Assembly: GCF_009017415.1 (NCBI RefSeq)
Contig: NC_092407.1
Coordinates: forward strand, 1,240,001-1,304,000
DNA length: 64,000 nucleotides
DNA from: Aspergillus flavus
Taxonomy: Eukaryota; Ascomycota; Eurotiomycetes; Eurotiales; Aspergillaceae
Reading direction: 5' to 3'
Below the pieces are notes generated by a model, which saw only the letters and a program-made list of their open reading frames with translations, was not told the DNA's origin and searched no databases. Each line of letters begins with the position of its first letter. Positions within the stretch are counted from its first letter, which is position 1. The position numbers were made by a program, and so were the translations under genes. This document shows positions 1 to 11,729 of the stretch, piece after piece.

Positions 1-713
1 TTTTCCCATGATACTCCCACGTCCCCGGCGTGAAGCTTTGGATCCTGTACCCATCGTTCGAGTTCACGGCTATCGAGTAATCGTCCCATCGTGCATGAAT
101 GTCTTTACGAAGTAGAATCCCATTCTGAGGTGAGGTTATCCCCGGCGGAGTATTGTATGTGACAAGTTTTGAGTACCCTTGGCTCTGAAAGATACTGTCC
201 AGAGCTAGTGGGAAAATGTGGTCTGTGTCCCACTGAATCCATCTGTCCACACATGCTTCAAGATTTATCTGACCAGTTATAACGCACCGGCCGTCTCGTC
301 TACGGATCTGGTCCTGAAACGCTTTATCTCGAGTTCTTGGTGACACTGAAAGTGTACGGCAACCACGCAGCTACTTAGACCTCTTGTGTGGAGTAGCCCG
401 CCGACTCTCTCTGACCTCCACTTCCTCATCCTCCTCCATGCGATCAAACTGGGAACGCAGGAGGGACGAGCGACGAGTCGGGGTGATAGAGGGTAGTAGC
501 GTTTTGTACTGGTGCACATATCTGCTCCTGGGCTGTAAGGCGTGAGAATATAATGATCTTGTTGTATCTTTCTTTTGGTAGGATCAAAGGTGTGTTTGAG
601 CCGTATAGACGGGTCTCGAACCCGCCGGTTGCGGAGAAGAGGATGTGCAACATGTCTAGGAACTGCTTTCTCGTGAGATTGTCTGCTGCGGCAATGCCTC
701 CTTGGATTTTCAC
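1..713 (-). pseudogene. HNH-endonuclease-domain protein, partial, with in-frame stop
   Basis: The protein runs off the left edge, so its C terminus is missing. The minus strand from about position 439 to 1 reads as one frame. It contains a basic RRRDGRCVITG block, a DH pair (TDHIFPLAL) and the NGILLRKDIHARWDDY block typical of the fungal HNH_2 nuclease domain. That frame is broken once, by TAG at 371-373, between HKRSK and LRGCRTLSVSPRTRD. Both sides read as conserved protein and nothing between them looks like a normal intron. An upstream exon may lie at about 520-713 (first Met near 713) in another frame, probably joined through an acceptor near 537. The family is common and multicopy in Aspergillus and its targets are unknown. 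I read this as a nonsense-disrupted gene; a sequencing error or readthrough is possible. Confidence 0.65.
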
Positions 714-1077
714 GGGTAGTGTAGGTGGAGGGCTTAAAGAGAGAGAAGTTTGAAGAGTTGATAAGGTTATTAGCAGAAACCCTCCGCCTTTCTATTCCTA
801 CTCAGGTCATTATTGTTACTAGACCACTGCCCTAACCATGGAATTACGATTTTAATACCTTACAGTGACTATCTACCGATCACACTTTATTCAATGTAAA
901 AAATGCATTCATTATCAATGGGTATATCTAACGAATATAATAACTCCGTGAATGAGAATATGGGAATTTTCCGAGGAAATTCCGATTTAGCACGCAAAAG
1001 GGCTTCACCCCCTTCCTGCTGAACTCAGGGGCTGAGGATAGAGCACAGGTGAATTGGCTATAAGCTGAACATGACGA
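714..1077. other. Intergenic, HNH gene to arrestin-like gene
   Basis: This is an A+T-rich stretch upstream of the HNH-like gene and downstream of the arrestin-like gene, both on the minus strand. I see no coding signal, RNA gene or repeat. It must hold the promoter of the HNH gene and the terminator of the arrestin-like gene. Confidence 0.5.
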
Positions 1078-2367
1078 TCAACGGGCAGTTGCATAGTTAG
1101 GTGGCCGTAGATATGTATCGTCGTATCTCGGAAGAGTATCGTCCACATAGAATTCGCTCAGCGAAATGCTATCCCCACTGACAAAATTCTTAATAGGAAA
1201 AGGGAAAACGGCATTGAAGGACTTCATCCGGGGTCTGCGATCTACAAGCCTTCCGGTTGCCTCGTCAAAGGTATCCTGGCCCGTAATAACTTCCAGTATC
1301 AGATTGTGCTCGACTATGACACCGGTTGTTTCACTGGGACTGCAATCGCAGGCCTTTTCCTGGTGATGACATAGGTATGAAGACAAATCTATTCCATCTG
1401 ATGCCTTCACTTTTGCTGGAATGTTGATGTCAAATGGGATCTCAATCGTATGGTCACCACCTTGTAGTCCTCCATTTGCTACCCAATGGCCTTTCTGCTT
1501 TCCTTCACATAATTGCCGTACACGTTGCTCTTTGCAGGTTGTTGTTACTGCCTCTCTTTGCGGGTTACCACCCCTCGAGATGGAGAGGTACTTGACGGTC
1601 TCTTCTACCCTCCACTTCAACTCTTTGCCCACCACGTACTTCACTTCCATGTCTCGCGCTCCCTTTGCAATGGTTGAATGGGCCACCCATTCTAGTGAGT
1701 ACGCTACCTTCATCTCCTCGGGGGTGTCTGTGTATAACTGACTCGGTACCATGGATAATTCCGTCAGCACCCTTTCGCCGGGATACTGTCGGATATGCCG
1801 GATCGGTTCAGAGACTACACGGCGTGACATCTTTATTTGCTGCGTGTCCTTCAATATCCTTGTGCTGGATATCGTTGAGGGCGCTACCGTGGCAGTGATC
1901 GCATAGGACACACTCCCTAGAACCGTCTCTGTCGTTGGCGGGATGTTGCTCGGTATAGGGAGGTAGAAACTAAATTTCAGCCATGTTTCATCCTCGCCCT
2001 CTTTCGGATCTATCTCATCGGGTGCATGGCAGAGGTCATATTGTACCAGTGTCTCAACGTTGGGCTCCGGTTGTGTGGTCGCGTGGGGAGAGTTCTGATT
2101 TCTGGATGATTTGTGCTTCGAGTTGCGTTTGAAGAAAAAACTATAGCTCTTATTGTTGCTAGGAACGACGACATCACAGGGCTTGGGTGTCACTGATCGC
2201 GTGAAACTAATTTCAAACTTGGGGAAATTCTCCGTGGAGGATCTCAAGCCTGAAGAGGGAACTGCGATGGCAATGGAGCCAGTAATTGGGGGAGCATGGC
2301 TCTCACCACCTGACTCCAGCAGAGTATGGGTGCTTGGCACAGTCAATTGTAAGCCCCAGGCTTCCAT
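1078..2367 (-). CDS. Arrestin-like domain protein
   Basis: A single-exon gene of 429 residues. The sequence has the beta-rich character of the arrestin N and C folds: an N-terminal half with SITGSIAI-like and FEISFTRSV strands, and a C-terminal half with HNLILEVITG and MKSFNAVFPFPI. The far C terminus holds PRYDD and PPNY. PPxY-type motifs recruit Nedd4/Rsp5 (HulA) ubiquitin ligases in fungal arrestin-related trafficking adaptors. By family, it could link a plasma-membrane transporter to ubiquitination and endocytosis; the cargo is unknown. The start at 2367 precedes the first conserved strand. It is divergent from the Zn2Cys6 factor, with 624 bp between them. The GABA-type permease nearby is a conceivable but untested cargo. 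Confidence 0.7.
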   Translation of the reverse strand: MEAWGLQLTVPSTHTLLESGGESHAPPITGSIAIAVPSSGLRSSTENFPKFEISFTRSVTPKPCDVVVPSNNKSYSFFFKRNSKHKSSRNQNSPHATTQPEPNVETLVQYDLCHAPDEIDPKEGEDETWLKFSFYLPIPSNIPPTTETVLGSVSYAITATVAPSTISSTRILKDTQQIKMSRRVVSEPIRHIRQYPGERVLTELSMVPSQLYTDTPEEMKVAYSLEWVAHSTIAKGARDMEVKYVVGKELKWRVEETVKYLSISRGGNPQREAVTTTCKEQRVRQLCEGKQKGHWVANGGLQGGDHTIEIPFDINIPAKVKASDGIDLSSYLCHHQEKACDCSPSETTGVIVEHNLILEVITGQDTFDEATGRLVDRRPRMKSFNAVFPFPIKNFVSGDSISLSEFYVDDTLPRYDDTYLRPPNYATAR

Positions 2368-2991
2368 AGCATCTCATCGAGGTGGTGGAATACTTGTCGA
2401 GCAGGATTGGAAGATCGGGAAGAGAAACTCGGGGAGGAGCTTACACTATGTACTAATACTAATTAACAGCGAACCTCTGCTTATGAAGGTCTGTGCACAT
2501 CAAGCAGAAAGAGCTTCTATTGGTATATCCCATTTCCTGCCCTAACTGCACTGGTGTTAATGGTTAATCTCCCACTCCACGCGTACGTCTCCGGAGTCGG
2601 TGGAGACACGCCAAGTGTCCAAACAGGAAGCCAAGCAGGAAATTTTACCTTTTGCGTGATGGTCGGATCCACAAGCCGTCAAGCCTTCCGGCGGGCTTCT
2701 CATCGGCAAAACTGCTCCTCTTTGGAAGAGCTATGCAGATTTTGTAAGACTCCGAGCTTAATAGGTCTGGGACTATCAAATCTGTCCCAAGGACGTCAGT
2801 GACGCACTGGAAAGCCGTGTCCAATCCTGCTATATCCATGCCAAAATTGCTTGGCCTCACCGGAAATTAGATAAGCAGGGTTTGTAAGCGTGTATTGGAC
2901 TCAGAAGCGCATCTTTTGCCCCTCGGACCTCCTCGACGATCAGTTCTGACTACCATCGTCTCGTTGTCGAGCGTGATATCAGTTGCCGGTT
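2368..2991. promoter_or_regulatory. Divergent promoter, arrestin-like and Zn2Cys6 genes
   Basis: These 624 bp lie between the start codons of two divergent genes and should hold both promoters. Short ORFs here have no recognisable content. I see no clear repeat or binding-site cluster. Confidence 0.45.
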
Positions 2992-4510
2992 ATGGCCACC
3001 AAGGCCCCATCGACGAACGTTGCGTCTAAAGGTAAAACGATGAACCCCATGGAAAAGTATTCCCCAGCACGTCTCACCAACCAATTGTGGCAAGGTAGAT
3101 TGTCCGAAATGTAAATCACGCCGAATTCAATGTGATAGGACCTTACCCAGTTGCCGAAAGTGCTTGCGGCGAAATTATGAATGTCCCGGCTATGGGTTAA
3201 TTCTTCGATGGAAGGAAGGTGTCACCAGTGGAGGAAGTCACTCAAGAAGAGATGTACCTATTGACGGCGACTCCAGAGACCCAGTCCATGGGTATCCCCT
3301 TGCGCGACCAAACGAGGTTATGCCTCTGATATCAGTAGACCGTGGACCAAGTCCTCCACTTGATAGTTTTTCATGTCAATTGCTGCATCACTTCGACCAA
3401 AACATTGCAACGAAGCTCGCATGGGTAGACGGTCCAGAAAACCCATGGCGACAAATTATACTCCCCCTCTCCCATGCGTCGCCGATCGTTCGCTACTCCT
3501 TGCTGGCCATGTCGTCGGAAGACCTCACACATAAATATACAGTCGACCGGCCTTACTTTCATCACCTAAAAGCTCAGTCGCTCTATTACCGGGACAGAGT
3601 CTTGTCCCACTTACCACAACATCTAGAACGTCTCTTAAAGGCCCCCATTTCCTTAGATTGTGCGAATGAGGCCCGGTTCGTTCTGGCAACGGTTCTCCTT
3701 CTCTACAATCTAGAACTGCTCTCGGCAAAGACGACACAATGGCGACTACATATCCAAGGTGCTCGAGCGATCATACAATGGAAGCTTCAGGCTATTGGGC
3801 TCCACCGACCTCCCGACGTTGCTGATAACTTTCTCCGTTACGAATACTACTTCACCGCCGTCTTCAACGGCTTAACCACGTTCGATGCCACCTACGATGT
3901 TATTGACGATATCCCAATCAACGACAAGATTGCCGTCTTTGGTGACTTTGTCCGGATCATGCACTGTGTCACCCGCGCCGAGCGAATCAACTTCAGCGGC
4001 AGTCCAAATACCGAAACGACGCGGGTGGAAGATGTCGTGGGCGAAATTGAAACGGCGAGAGACCGAGCGCTCCAGCTGAATCACATCATCCGGTTCCAAT
4101 ATCCCGACGCGCGGCATGACTTCGAACACCTGACTCACATGTATTATCATGCGAGTTTGATCTACAGTCACCGCGTGCTCTCCGATCCCGCTCCGTCCCA
4201 GGAGCTCATTCAGGCTTCTCGAGATGCTATTCTCGATCATCTATCGCATCTCATCGACCTGGCATATTTCGCCCACGACCTGGTTTGGCCATTATTTGTG
4301 TGTGGGACGGAGTGCCGGGGTTCCCCGGATAAGCAGGATACCATCGAACGGGCACTTTTAGGGGTAATTCGTCTCAGCGGTAGTCTGGATCGGCGACGAG
4401 TCTTGTCATTTCTGAGGATGTTTTGGCAGCTGGACTGCGGAGATCGGGAGGTAAGTTGGATTGAAGTGGCCAGGAGTCGACCGGCAGACTGTAGTTTTAT
4501 GATTATATGA
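2992..4510 (+). CDS. Zn2Cys6 transcription factor
   Basis: Exon 1 is 2992-3031 and exon 2 is 3099-4510, with a 67-bp GT-AG intron (3032-3098). Joining them gives 483 residues and restores a complete binuclear zinc cluster near residues 14-42. The spacing is C-x2-C-x6-C-x6-C-x2-C-x6-C, with KSRRIQCD and CRKC visible, followed by ECPGYG. The rest resembles the Fungal_trans_2 type regulatory region, including the IQGARAIIQW-like block and a C terminus ending in FMII. Without the short first exon the cluster loses its first cysteines, which supports this model. It is a nuclear DNA-binding regulator with an unknown target. It lies 673 bp upstream of the permease in the same direction, so local control is plausible. 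A donor-like GT near 4452 could give a different C terminus. Confidence 0.85.
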
Positions 4511-5183
4511 ACCGAACTTTGACTAAAAGAATACTACCAACCCCTCATTTCACCAATCTTTCTGCCTGGGGAATTCACCCCAGAGTCACCGGGTCTTCCC
4601 ACTATTCCCAAATAGGTGAACCGGGTGGCACAAACAGACTTTAGGCTAACGCTGAGTGGCGACTCAACACTGCCACCACTCCACCGATAGGGACACCGCC
4701 TACTGGAAGGGGAAGGTTTGTGGATTGCATAGAGTTAGGCGCCAATCTTATCTCGGAAGCGGCCGACCACGTTGGGAGATTTTAATTTCACGGAGGAGTG
4801 GAACTTGGCCGTTGGAGCCTTCGATTCGTATTCCCTCGTCTTAACTTCCCAGAACAGCCACTCAGCGTCTCCCTTCAGATCATCTTCTTTGTTAGTAATA
4901 AATCACTCCTATTAATTTCCCTCTTTTTGACCCTTTTTTCTTTTTCTTTTTTTTTTTTTTTTTTTTCTAAAACATTTTCCGACATTCCTCCTGCACGTGC
5001 TCTTTTTTCTTTCCGTTTTCTCTTTTTTCTTCTTTTCCCATCATCCCTAAAAGAAGAAGGGAAAAAAATCCACGGCCCTTATGCGATTGATCCATAGCAC
5101 CTCATTACGCCCAGCGCACCTAAATTGTTTATAGACTTCTAATCGACATCCACATTAAGAAGTCCCCGTACTAGCCAGCCATC
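4511..5183 (+). promoter_or_regulatory. Promoter region of amino-acid permease
   Basis: This region lies between the transcription factor and the permease. A long pyrimidine tract at about 4915-5040 includes a T run around 4946-4966. Such CT-rich tracts often precede transcription starts in Aspergillus. A CACGTG palindrome lies at about 4993. I see no additional gene. Confidence 0.5.
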
Positions 5184-6973
5184 ATGGACCCGCCCAGGCT
5201 AGACAAGATTACGGCTGATTCCAACCTCGAAGCTCTTGGATATACGCCAGAGCTGTCTCGCAATCGATCAACATGGCAGGTCGTCTTCATGGTCTTCATC
5301 CTGGCGTCGGTGCCCTACGGTCTATCGACGACGATGTTATACTCGATTGCGGGTGGTGGCTCGGCCAATATGATCTGGGGTTGGATCGTGGTATCCCTGA
5401 TCATGTTGTGTGTCGCCGCATCGCTCGCTGAGGTTACATCCGTCTATCCCACCGCCGGTGGTGTCTATTACCAAACCTTTGCCCTGTCCCCCGTTAAGTA
5501 TCGCCGGGTTGCAGCCTGGATCTGTGGCTGGTCATTCATTGCCGGCAACATCACCATCACCTTGGCCGTGAACTTCGCTACAGCCCTGTTTCTGATCGAG
5601 AGTCTCAATGTGTTTACCGACGCTACTGGAGTGGGTATCACAGAAGACTTCCAGGCCTATCAGACCTACTTGATCTTTCTAGGCATCACACTCATCTGCC
5701 ATGTCATTCCTGCCTTTGGGAATAAGTGGTTAACACACCTGGAGGTATATAAAGCTATCATCACAGCGCAAACCTGACCTTGTTTAGCCCCCCGTGCCTA
5801 TGTCACTAATCTCACTTGTATATTCGACCTTTAGACTTTTGCCATCTTCTGGACCCTGGTAGGCGTTACTGCCATTATCATCACCATTCTGGTCGTCGCC
5901 AGTAACGGCAGACACACTGCAAAATATGTCTTCACCGATTTCTCTCCTCAATCCGGCTGGCCCGATGGCTGGTCCTTCTGTATCGGTTTACTCCAAGCTG
6001 CCTACGCGCTCTCGGCAACCGGCATGATCACCTCGTAGGCCATTACCATCATTTTATGCCCGTCGCGAAAAGCCCCAAGAAGCCCAAACTAACGTTTATG
6101 TCCCGAAAATCAGCATGTGTGAAGAAGTCCGCGCGCCAGCCATTCAAGTTCCCAAAGCAATCGTCGGAGGCCTCATCCTGAACGCCCTGGCCGGTCTTGC
6201 CTTTTTGATCCCCATCGCGTTTGTGCTCCCCGATATCTCCTACCTGGCGAATCTCGCATCCGGTCAACCCGTTCCGCCCATTTTCAAAGCCGCCACCGGC
6301 AACTCCGCCGGAGCCTTCTGCCTGCTCATCCCGTTGTTGATTCTCGGTATCATCTGTGGTGTAGGTTGTGTAACTGCGGCATCCCGAAGCGTCTGGGCCT
6401 TCGCCCGTGATGGAGCCATCCCCGGCTCCAAGTGGTTTAAGAAGGTCGAACCCCGTCTCGACAACATCCCCCTGAACGCGATGCTCCTCGGCATGATAAT
6501 CGAACTCCTGCTCGGTCTTATCTACTTCGGCTCCACTGCCGCGTATAACGCCTTCTCCGGTGTCGGTGTCATGTTCTTAACCCTTAGTTACGCTTGCCCA
6601 GTTGCGGTCTCCCTTATTCTCCGAAAGCGACGGGATATCAAGAACTGCAGCTTCAACCTTGGACCACTCGGTCTGTTCTGTAACATCGTCTGTCTCGGTA
6701 AGTGGGCTCGACTTTTCCCTACCACGCACTGGTCTCTACATCCCCAGCTGCCTTCTAACATCTCCGATGTCCAATCTAGCATGGACCTGCCTCGCCATCC
6801 CTCTCTTCTCCATGCCCACCTTCATGGCCGTTACGCAGGAAACCATGAACTACGCCTCGGTCGTCTTCGTTGGTTTCTTCATCATCTCTGCCGTGTGGTA
6901 CTGGGTATGGGGTTATCAGAACTACGCCGGTCCCCCGACCGAAGAGGGTATGGAGGGTGCCCATACTGACTAG
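5184..6973 (+). CDS. APC-family amino-acid/GABA permease
   Basis: Four exons: 5184-5744, 5835-6034, 6114-6697 and 6780-6973. The introns have clean GT-AG ends and branch-like CTAAC or CTAAT. The product is 512 residues with about 12 hydrophobic segments. Family features include LGYTPELSRNRSTWQ at the N terminus, AGGGSANMIWGW in the first membrane region, VYPTAGGVYYQ, the CEEVRAPAIQVPKA loop and PLNAMLLGM. These match the fungal Uga4/GABA and choline-type amino-acid permeases of the plasma membrane, which use the proton gradient. The exact substrate cannot be read from sequence. Correct splicing at 6034/6114 regenerates the conserved ITSMCEEV junction. The upstream Zn2Cys6 gene is a candidate regulator. 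Confidence 0.88.
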
Positions 6974-7792
6974 TCGACGGTCGTCTTGTTATTGCAAATT
7001 TTGCCCTGGCTGAGACGGACGGTGGAGTGCTTGGAATGACGTCTCCATCCGGGTATGTATAGTCAATTTAAATGTATATCAATATAAACAGCCAGATAAG
7101 CATTATTTTCTGCGTATCGTTTCTGCTACCTTACCTAGTAGCTATCTGATTCAAGAAATAATGTCCTACAATCGTGTGTAACCCATGGGCTATGGTCTAG
7201 TACGATCACAACTCCAACATCTAAGCTCAATGGTGGCGAGATGTCTCGGCATGATCCGGTGGAGAAGGTTTGAGCTTGAACGCCTGAAGCCGACATAGCT
7301 GGCAATCCACTGTGAGCTTACCAGCATGAGGCGGAGTCTCATTGGGAGGCTGTCCTCGGCTCTACCGAAACAAATAGTTTCTTACATGTTTGTCCCCATA
7401 CTTCCGTAACAGAAAGATTGTGGGCAAGCAGTGATAATGTGTGGAACTCATAACTAGGACTATAGCGGCGTCCTATGACCTCCACACTCCTCCCTACAGA
7501 TGCCTACCCATTCCTTTACAATTACATATCATCCCCTAAACATCACCACCATGACTTCGTGGCCCTCTCGTCTACTCATCAACTTCCGAGGAGCTTTTAA
7601 TTCTTTCTTAGTACAATCTATCTTACTGCACAGTCTATGCTTCTGTGGCCAGTTTTGAGTCTTCCATCTGCAACCATACATGAGGCCAAGGTCTATATCA
7701 AACCAAAAGCCGCATATGTGCCCAGCGTTTGCCCTTTCTCGCAGTCTTCTACTAATTCGCCTTCCATCTTCCATGGACGTAGCACTCACCGA
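6974..7792. other. Intergenic; possible tail of HET relic
   Basis: This region follows the permease stop. A minus-strand open frame at 7529-7789 could be the far 3' end of the decayed HET gene, but I cannot match it to a domain. No RNA gene or mobile element is visible. Confidence 0.35.
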
Positions 7793-9060
7793 TTACTTTA
7801 TAGCATTTCGGGCTCCTTGTGGGCTGTCTAAGCACAACAGGTACACCACACTCATATAAGATGTAAATACATTCCCTCCGGGTAGTAGCTTCGGGTCACA
7901 AACCGAATAAGTCATTATCAGTCCACAGCCAAAGCTAGACTCTCCTTCAGAGCCTACTTCCTCGCTGTTTGTTTCCTGCCGAACAATGCCGCTCACATCT
8001 TGAATGTCTTCCGTGTGGCCCATAACCCAGTAACTCGCTCTTCCCGTTTGGCCAGAGGGGCCATGAGGGCTACCACGGCGTGGAGTCTTCATCGGAGCCC
8101 TAAAATATCTCCAATTCAATGTGACGTTTCACACTCTGTAAGGTATCCACGGAGCATATCCGACTGTCCATGCAAAAGCTGGTCGATGTTGAAACCCCCG
8201 TTATGAAAAGTATCAGCAATCTCCAAACACCGCAACCATGCTCTTTGATACTATGTAGGAGGAATCTGCCCCTCAATATCTCTATCTGCTATCAATGTAC
8301 GCCAGATATGATCTGGCCCTTCTTCGGGGTTTTCATCAACACCTACCCTGCCAGTAATATCCAGCAGTGGGGTTCGTGAGATGAGCCCCGACGCATTCGT
8401 TAACGATACCGCCTCAACTTGGGCTAATTTAAAGCCTTTGATAAACAGTGTGGAGGATACCTGTCGAACGACTTTTAAGTCAGACGCATCGGCTTCCGTC
8501 TTACGCTTCTTTCGAGGTGGAGTGGTCTGTCTCGTTGAAATATCTGTGAAATTTATACCCCTAGAAACCTTATACTGCGGAGAACCAACAGGGCCCACGA
8601 GGCCTTCTCCATTCCTACCGGTCATTGTAGACCCTGTTTACTCTGAATGACTGGACTTTGCCAAGTGGTTAAACTCCCTACCTTCAACTCTCGAATAATC
8701 TTCTAATCTTTCCTTGATATGCACCCAGAATAGAAGCTCCATCCATAGAACCGCCATTCACCACAGTAGACCGATACTCGTTGGTGGGCAAGATCCCTTG
8801 AACAGCCTAACACCAAGAAAACCAGCCACTCTCATAAGCTCAGCGAGTGTACACCAGTTTCTGCATGATTCCTATCAATTACCGCTCTTTCTACAAATTC
8901 AAAGTCTATTATTCTCAGAATAAACCTCATTGCACGATGACTTTTTTTATCGCTAGCTTCCCCTACCCAGACGCAAACATAGTCTGCCATACAATACACC
9001 TCCGGCATTTGAAATATAGTGCACGTTCCAAACCCTATCCACAGACCCTGCAAGATTTAA
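7793..9060 (-). pseudogene. Decayed HET-domain (heterokaryon incompatibility) gene
   Basis: Minus-strand fragments in several frames line up in the order expected of a HET protein. At about 8850-9000 is the core stretch MADYVCVWVGEASDKK with SHRAMRFI. At about 8670-8790 is VSVYCGEWRF followed by KIIREL. At about 8250-8640 is a basic nuclear-signal-like PPRKKRKTE, then IKGFKL and WRTLIADRD. Next comes QRAWLRCLEIAD, with further reading to about 7793. The frame is interrupted by TAG at 8703-8705, TAG at 8251-8253 and TGA at 8117-8119, and by at least two frame changes. The LWIDAICINQ-like motif is unreadable. HET proteins trigger cell death on fusion of incompatible hyphae; this copy cannot make one. 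The family call rests on motif recall, not alignment. Confidence 0.6.
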
Positions 9061-10168
9061 TATTTGTGTCATCTGTGCCACGTACTAGACACGATGAGAC
9101 TCCAGGAATGAACACACTGGACCTACATTAGCCTGCTGACCAGCCCCTAGGTTAAGCCGGGGATAACTCTAACTCCGAGCTGTATCTTCTACTACCTTGA
9201 CATTCCCGACATGAAGACGGATTCATCTTCCGGTCTTGAGTAGAATACGATCTTATGATATCAAGGGAATGTGTCATCGTTACCTATGAGATTAACTAAA
9301 TTAACCGGTGTGATTGAGTGCCTTTTCCATAGAGGATTAGTAACGTGAGAGTTATCACAGGTATCTATTCATAGGCTATATACCAAAGTGCTACTACTAG
9401 ACTAGTGTCCCCATGGATCGATGCTGGACTGCTTGCTGATCGAACTATAATCGAGATCATCGGATGTTAGTGGGTAGGTATCTATGCTTAGCCTCGTTCA
9501 GTGAAACGCTATTGTTCGTTACTAGTATATCTGGAATATATGTAGTGGGCCCTAGATGAATAGATTGGTACTGGAGAAAAGAGACGAGAGGATATATCCA
9601 CTAGAATAAAATATACTTTTAAAAGCAATCAAAGTATGGGGTTTAGAGTTTAATTACCGGATATATTGTCCTAGGTGTATTACCAGATTTACATGGTCGG
9701 ATGTGGATTCTTGCAGGGGGTGTGAATCATGTGCAACGATGCATTGTTTCATGGTTCGGGATATTACTATCATGGTGGTGATGAATCTGGGTTGGAGATG
9801 GAGCAGGCCTTTCGGTGTATTATCCCCCGAGATGGATCTCGGGGTGGTTTGACCCGAGGATGTTGACCCCGCGGCGTGGGAATGAATTATGGAGACCACA
9901 TTCTTTAGCTTCGGTTCATGCACTACCGACAAAGCGGTATGTATTCTTTTTACAGTTTTGTTCTGGAAAGTTTCATGGTCTCTATATTTTATTCTATGTT
10001 ATTGGTTTCTTTTTCACTGGTCAAGAGCTAATTACGGTTCAAGAAAGTCTTGTAGGTAGTCACAATTTCATCGTGAATTCATATCCTATGTTTACATGAA
10101 ATGACAAAGATCAAAGGCATCGCCAAAATGGAACTTGTAAGAATATTTCATTATTTCATAACTTTCAT
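9061..10168. other. Intergenic, A+T-rich
   Basis: About 1.1 kb between the HET relic and the aldA stop codon. It is A+T-rich with short unrelated ORFs only. The 5' end of the HET relic may extend into 9061-9200 but is not recognisable. I see no inverted repeats that would mark a transposon. Confidence 0.45.
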
Positions 10169-11729
10169 TTAAGCAAAGAGAGCGTCGCCCAGGCGGTAGT
10201 GCACAGTCTTGACCTGGGTGTAGTTCTCAAGGGCGTAGGAGCCCAGTTCACGGCCAAGACCCGACTCCTTGAAGCCACCGAAGGGAGCCTGGTAGTTGAT
10301 CATGTTGTAGCAGTTGATCCAGACGGTTCCAGCCCGGAGAGAGTTGGAGACGCGGATGGCAGTGTTAACGTTCTTGGTGTGGACGGCGGCGGCAAGACCG
10401 TACGAGGAGCTGTTACCAATCTTGATGGCCTCCTCCTCATCCTTGAACTTCTGGATGGTGACGACGGGGCCGAAGATCTCCTCCTTGGCGATCTTCATGT
10501 CGCTGTGGACATCGGTGAAGACGGTAGGCTGGATGAAGTAACCCTCGGTTCCGTGACGCTCACCACCGGTGGCAACGGTAGCACCCTCCTGCTTACCGTG
10601 GTTGATGTACTCCATGATGCGGTCAAACTGCAGCTGCGAGACCTGAGGGCCCTGGAAGGTGTCGGCAGTGAAGGGGTTGCCGAGCTTGTTGGCAGCGGCG
10701 CGCTCCTTGAAGCGGGCAACGAACTTGTCGTGGATGCCCTCCTGGACCAGGATACGGGAACCGGCGCAGCAGCACTGGCCGTGGTTGAAGAAGATACCGA
10801 AGTTGGACCAAGAGATAGCGTTATCGATGTCGGCGTCGTCGAAGACAATGTTAGGGGACTTGCCACCCAGCTCCAGAGTGACCTTCTTCAGGTTGCTCTT
10901 GGCGGCGGCCTGGAGAATCATACGACCAACCAGGGTCGAACCGGTGAAGGCAATCTTGTCGATATCCATGTGGCTAGAGATAGCAGCACCGGCGACACGG
11001 CCGAAGCCAGAGAGGATGTTAACCACACCAGCGGGGAAGCCAGCTTCCTTGATGAGCTTGGCGGCATAGAGACCAGACAGGGGGGTCTGCTCAGCAGTCT
11101 TGAGGACAACGACGTTACCGGCAGCGATGGCAGGTCCAATCTTCCAGGACCACATCAGAAGAGGGAAGTTCCAGGGGATGATCTGACCACAGACACCAAT
11201 GGGCTCGTGGCGGGTGTAGGTAAGAGACTCAGGGTTGGTGTCAATGGTCTGGCCGTGAATCTTATCGGCCCAGCCACCGTAGTAGCGAAGGCAGCCGGCG
11301 GCGGCGGCAACATCGCCCTTAGCCATGGTGAAGGCCTTGCCGTTGTCAAGGGCTTCAATAGCAGCCAGGATGTCGCTATCACGCTCGAAGAGGTCGGCCA
11401 GCTTGACGAGGAGGCGGCCACGTTCGGAGGGAGTGACCTTGCTCCACTCACCCTCGAAGGCGGCGCGTGCTGCCTTGACGGCATCTTCGACATCATTCTC
11501 GTCCGCCTCCTGGACGGCTACAATCGGCTTCTCGTTGGTGGGGTTGATGGTCTCAAAAGTGCGGCCACTCTTAGCCTTGACGAACTCATTGTTGATGAAC
11601 CTAAATGGTAACCATATGTCAGCAAGGAGTCTCCGACGCCCATAGCAAGGATAGCTGGATAACATACAGGCCCAAGGGCTGCTCGTATTTGGCCGAGGGG
11701 GTCTCGATGGTGGTGAAAAGGTCAGCCAT
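10169..11729 (-). CDS. aldA: Aldehyde dehydrogenase (AldA type)
   Basis: Exon 1 is 11668-11729 and exon 2 is 10169-11600, with a 67-bp intron (11601-11667). The product is 497 residues, the same as A. nidulans AldA as I recall it. It should oxidise acetaldehyde and other aldehydes to acids with NAD(P)+, in the cytosol, feeding acetyl-CoA synthesis in ethanol and threonine catabolism. Family residues are visible: IIPWNFP (substrate-stabilising Asn), [17 protein letters not shown] (general-base Glu) and GQCCCAGSR (catalytic Cys). The N-terminal exon [11 protein letters not shown] with YEQPLGL matches AldA. The first exon is needed because the second opens without a proper start. The third positions are strongly G/C-biased, a sign of high expression, and create long antisense ORFs. 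Confidence 0.95.

Noticed and set aside
9654..9932. 92-codon minus-strand ORF in an A+T-rich region
   Set aside because: Looked for transposon or HET remnants and found none; treated as chance.
10199..11611. 470-codon plus-strand ORF opposite aldA
   Set aside because: It is an exact antisense shadow of aldA, caused by strong codon bias that removes reverse stops. The protein is low complexity, with no recognisable domain.
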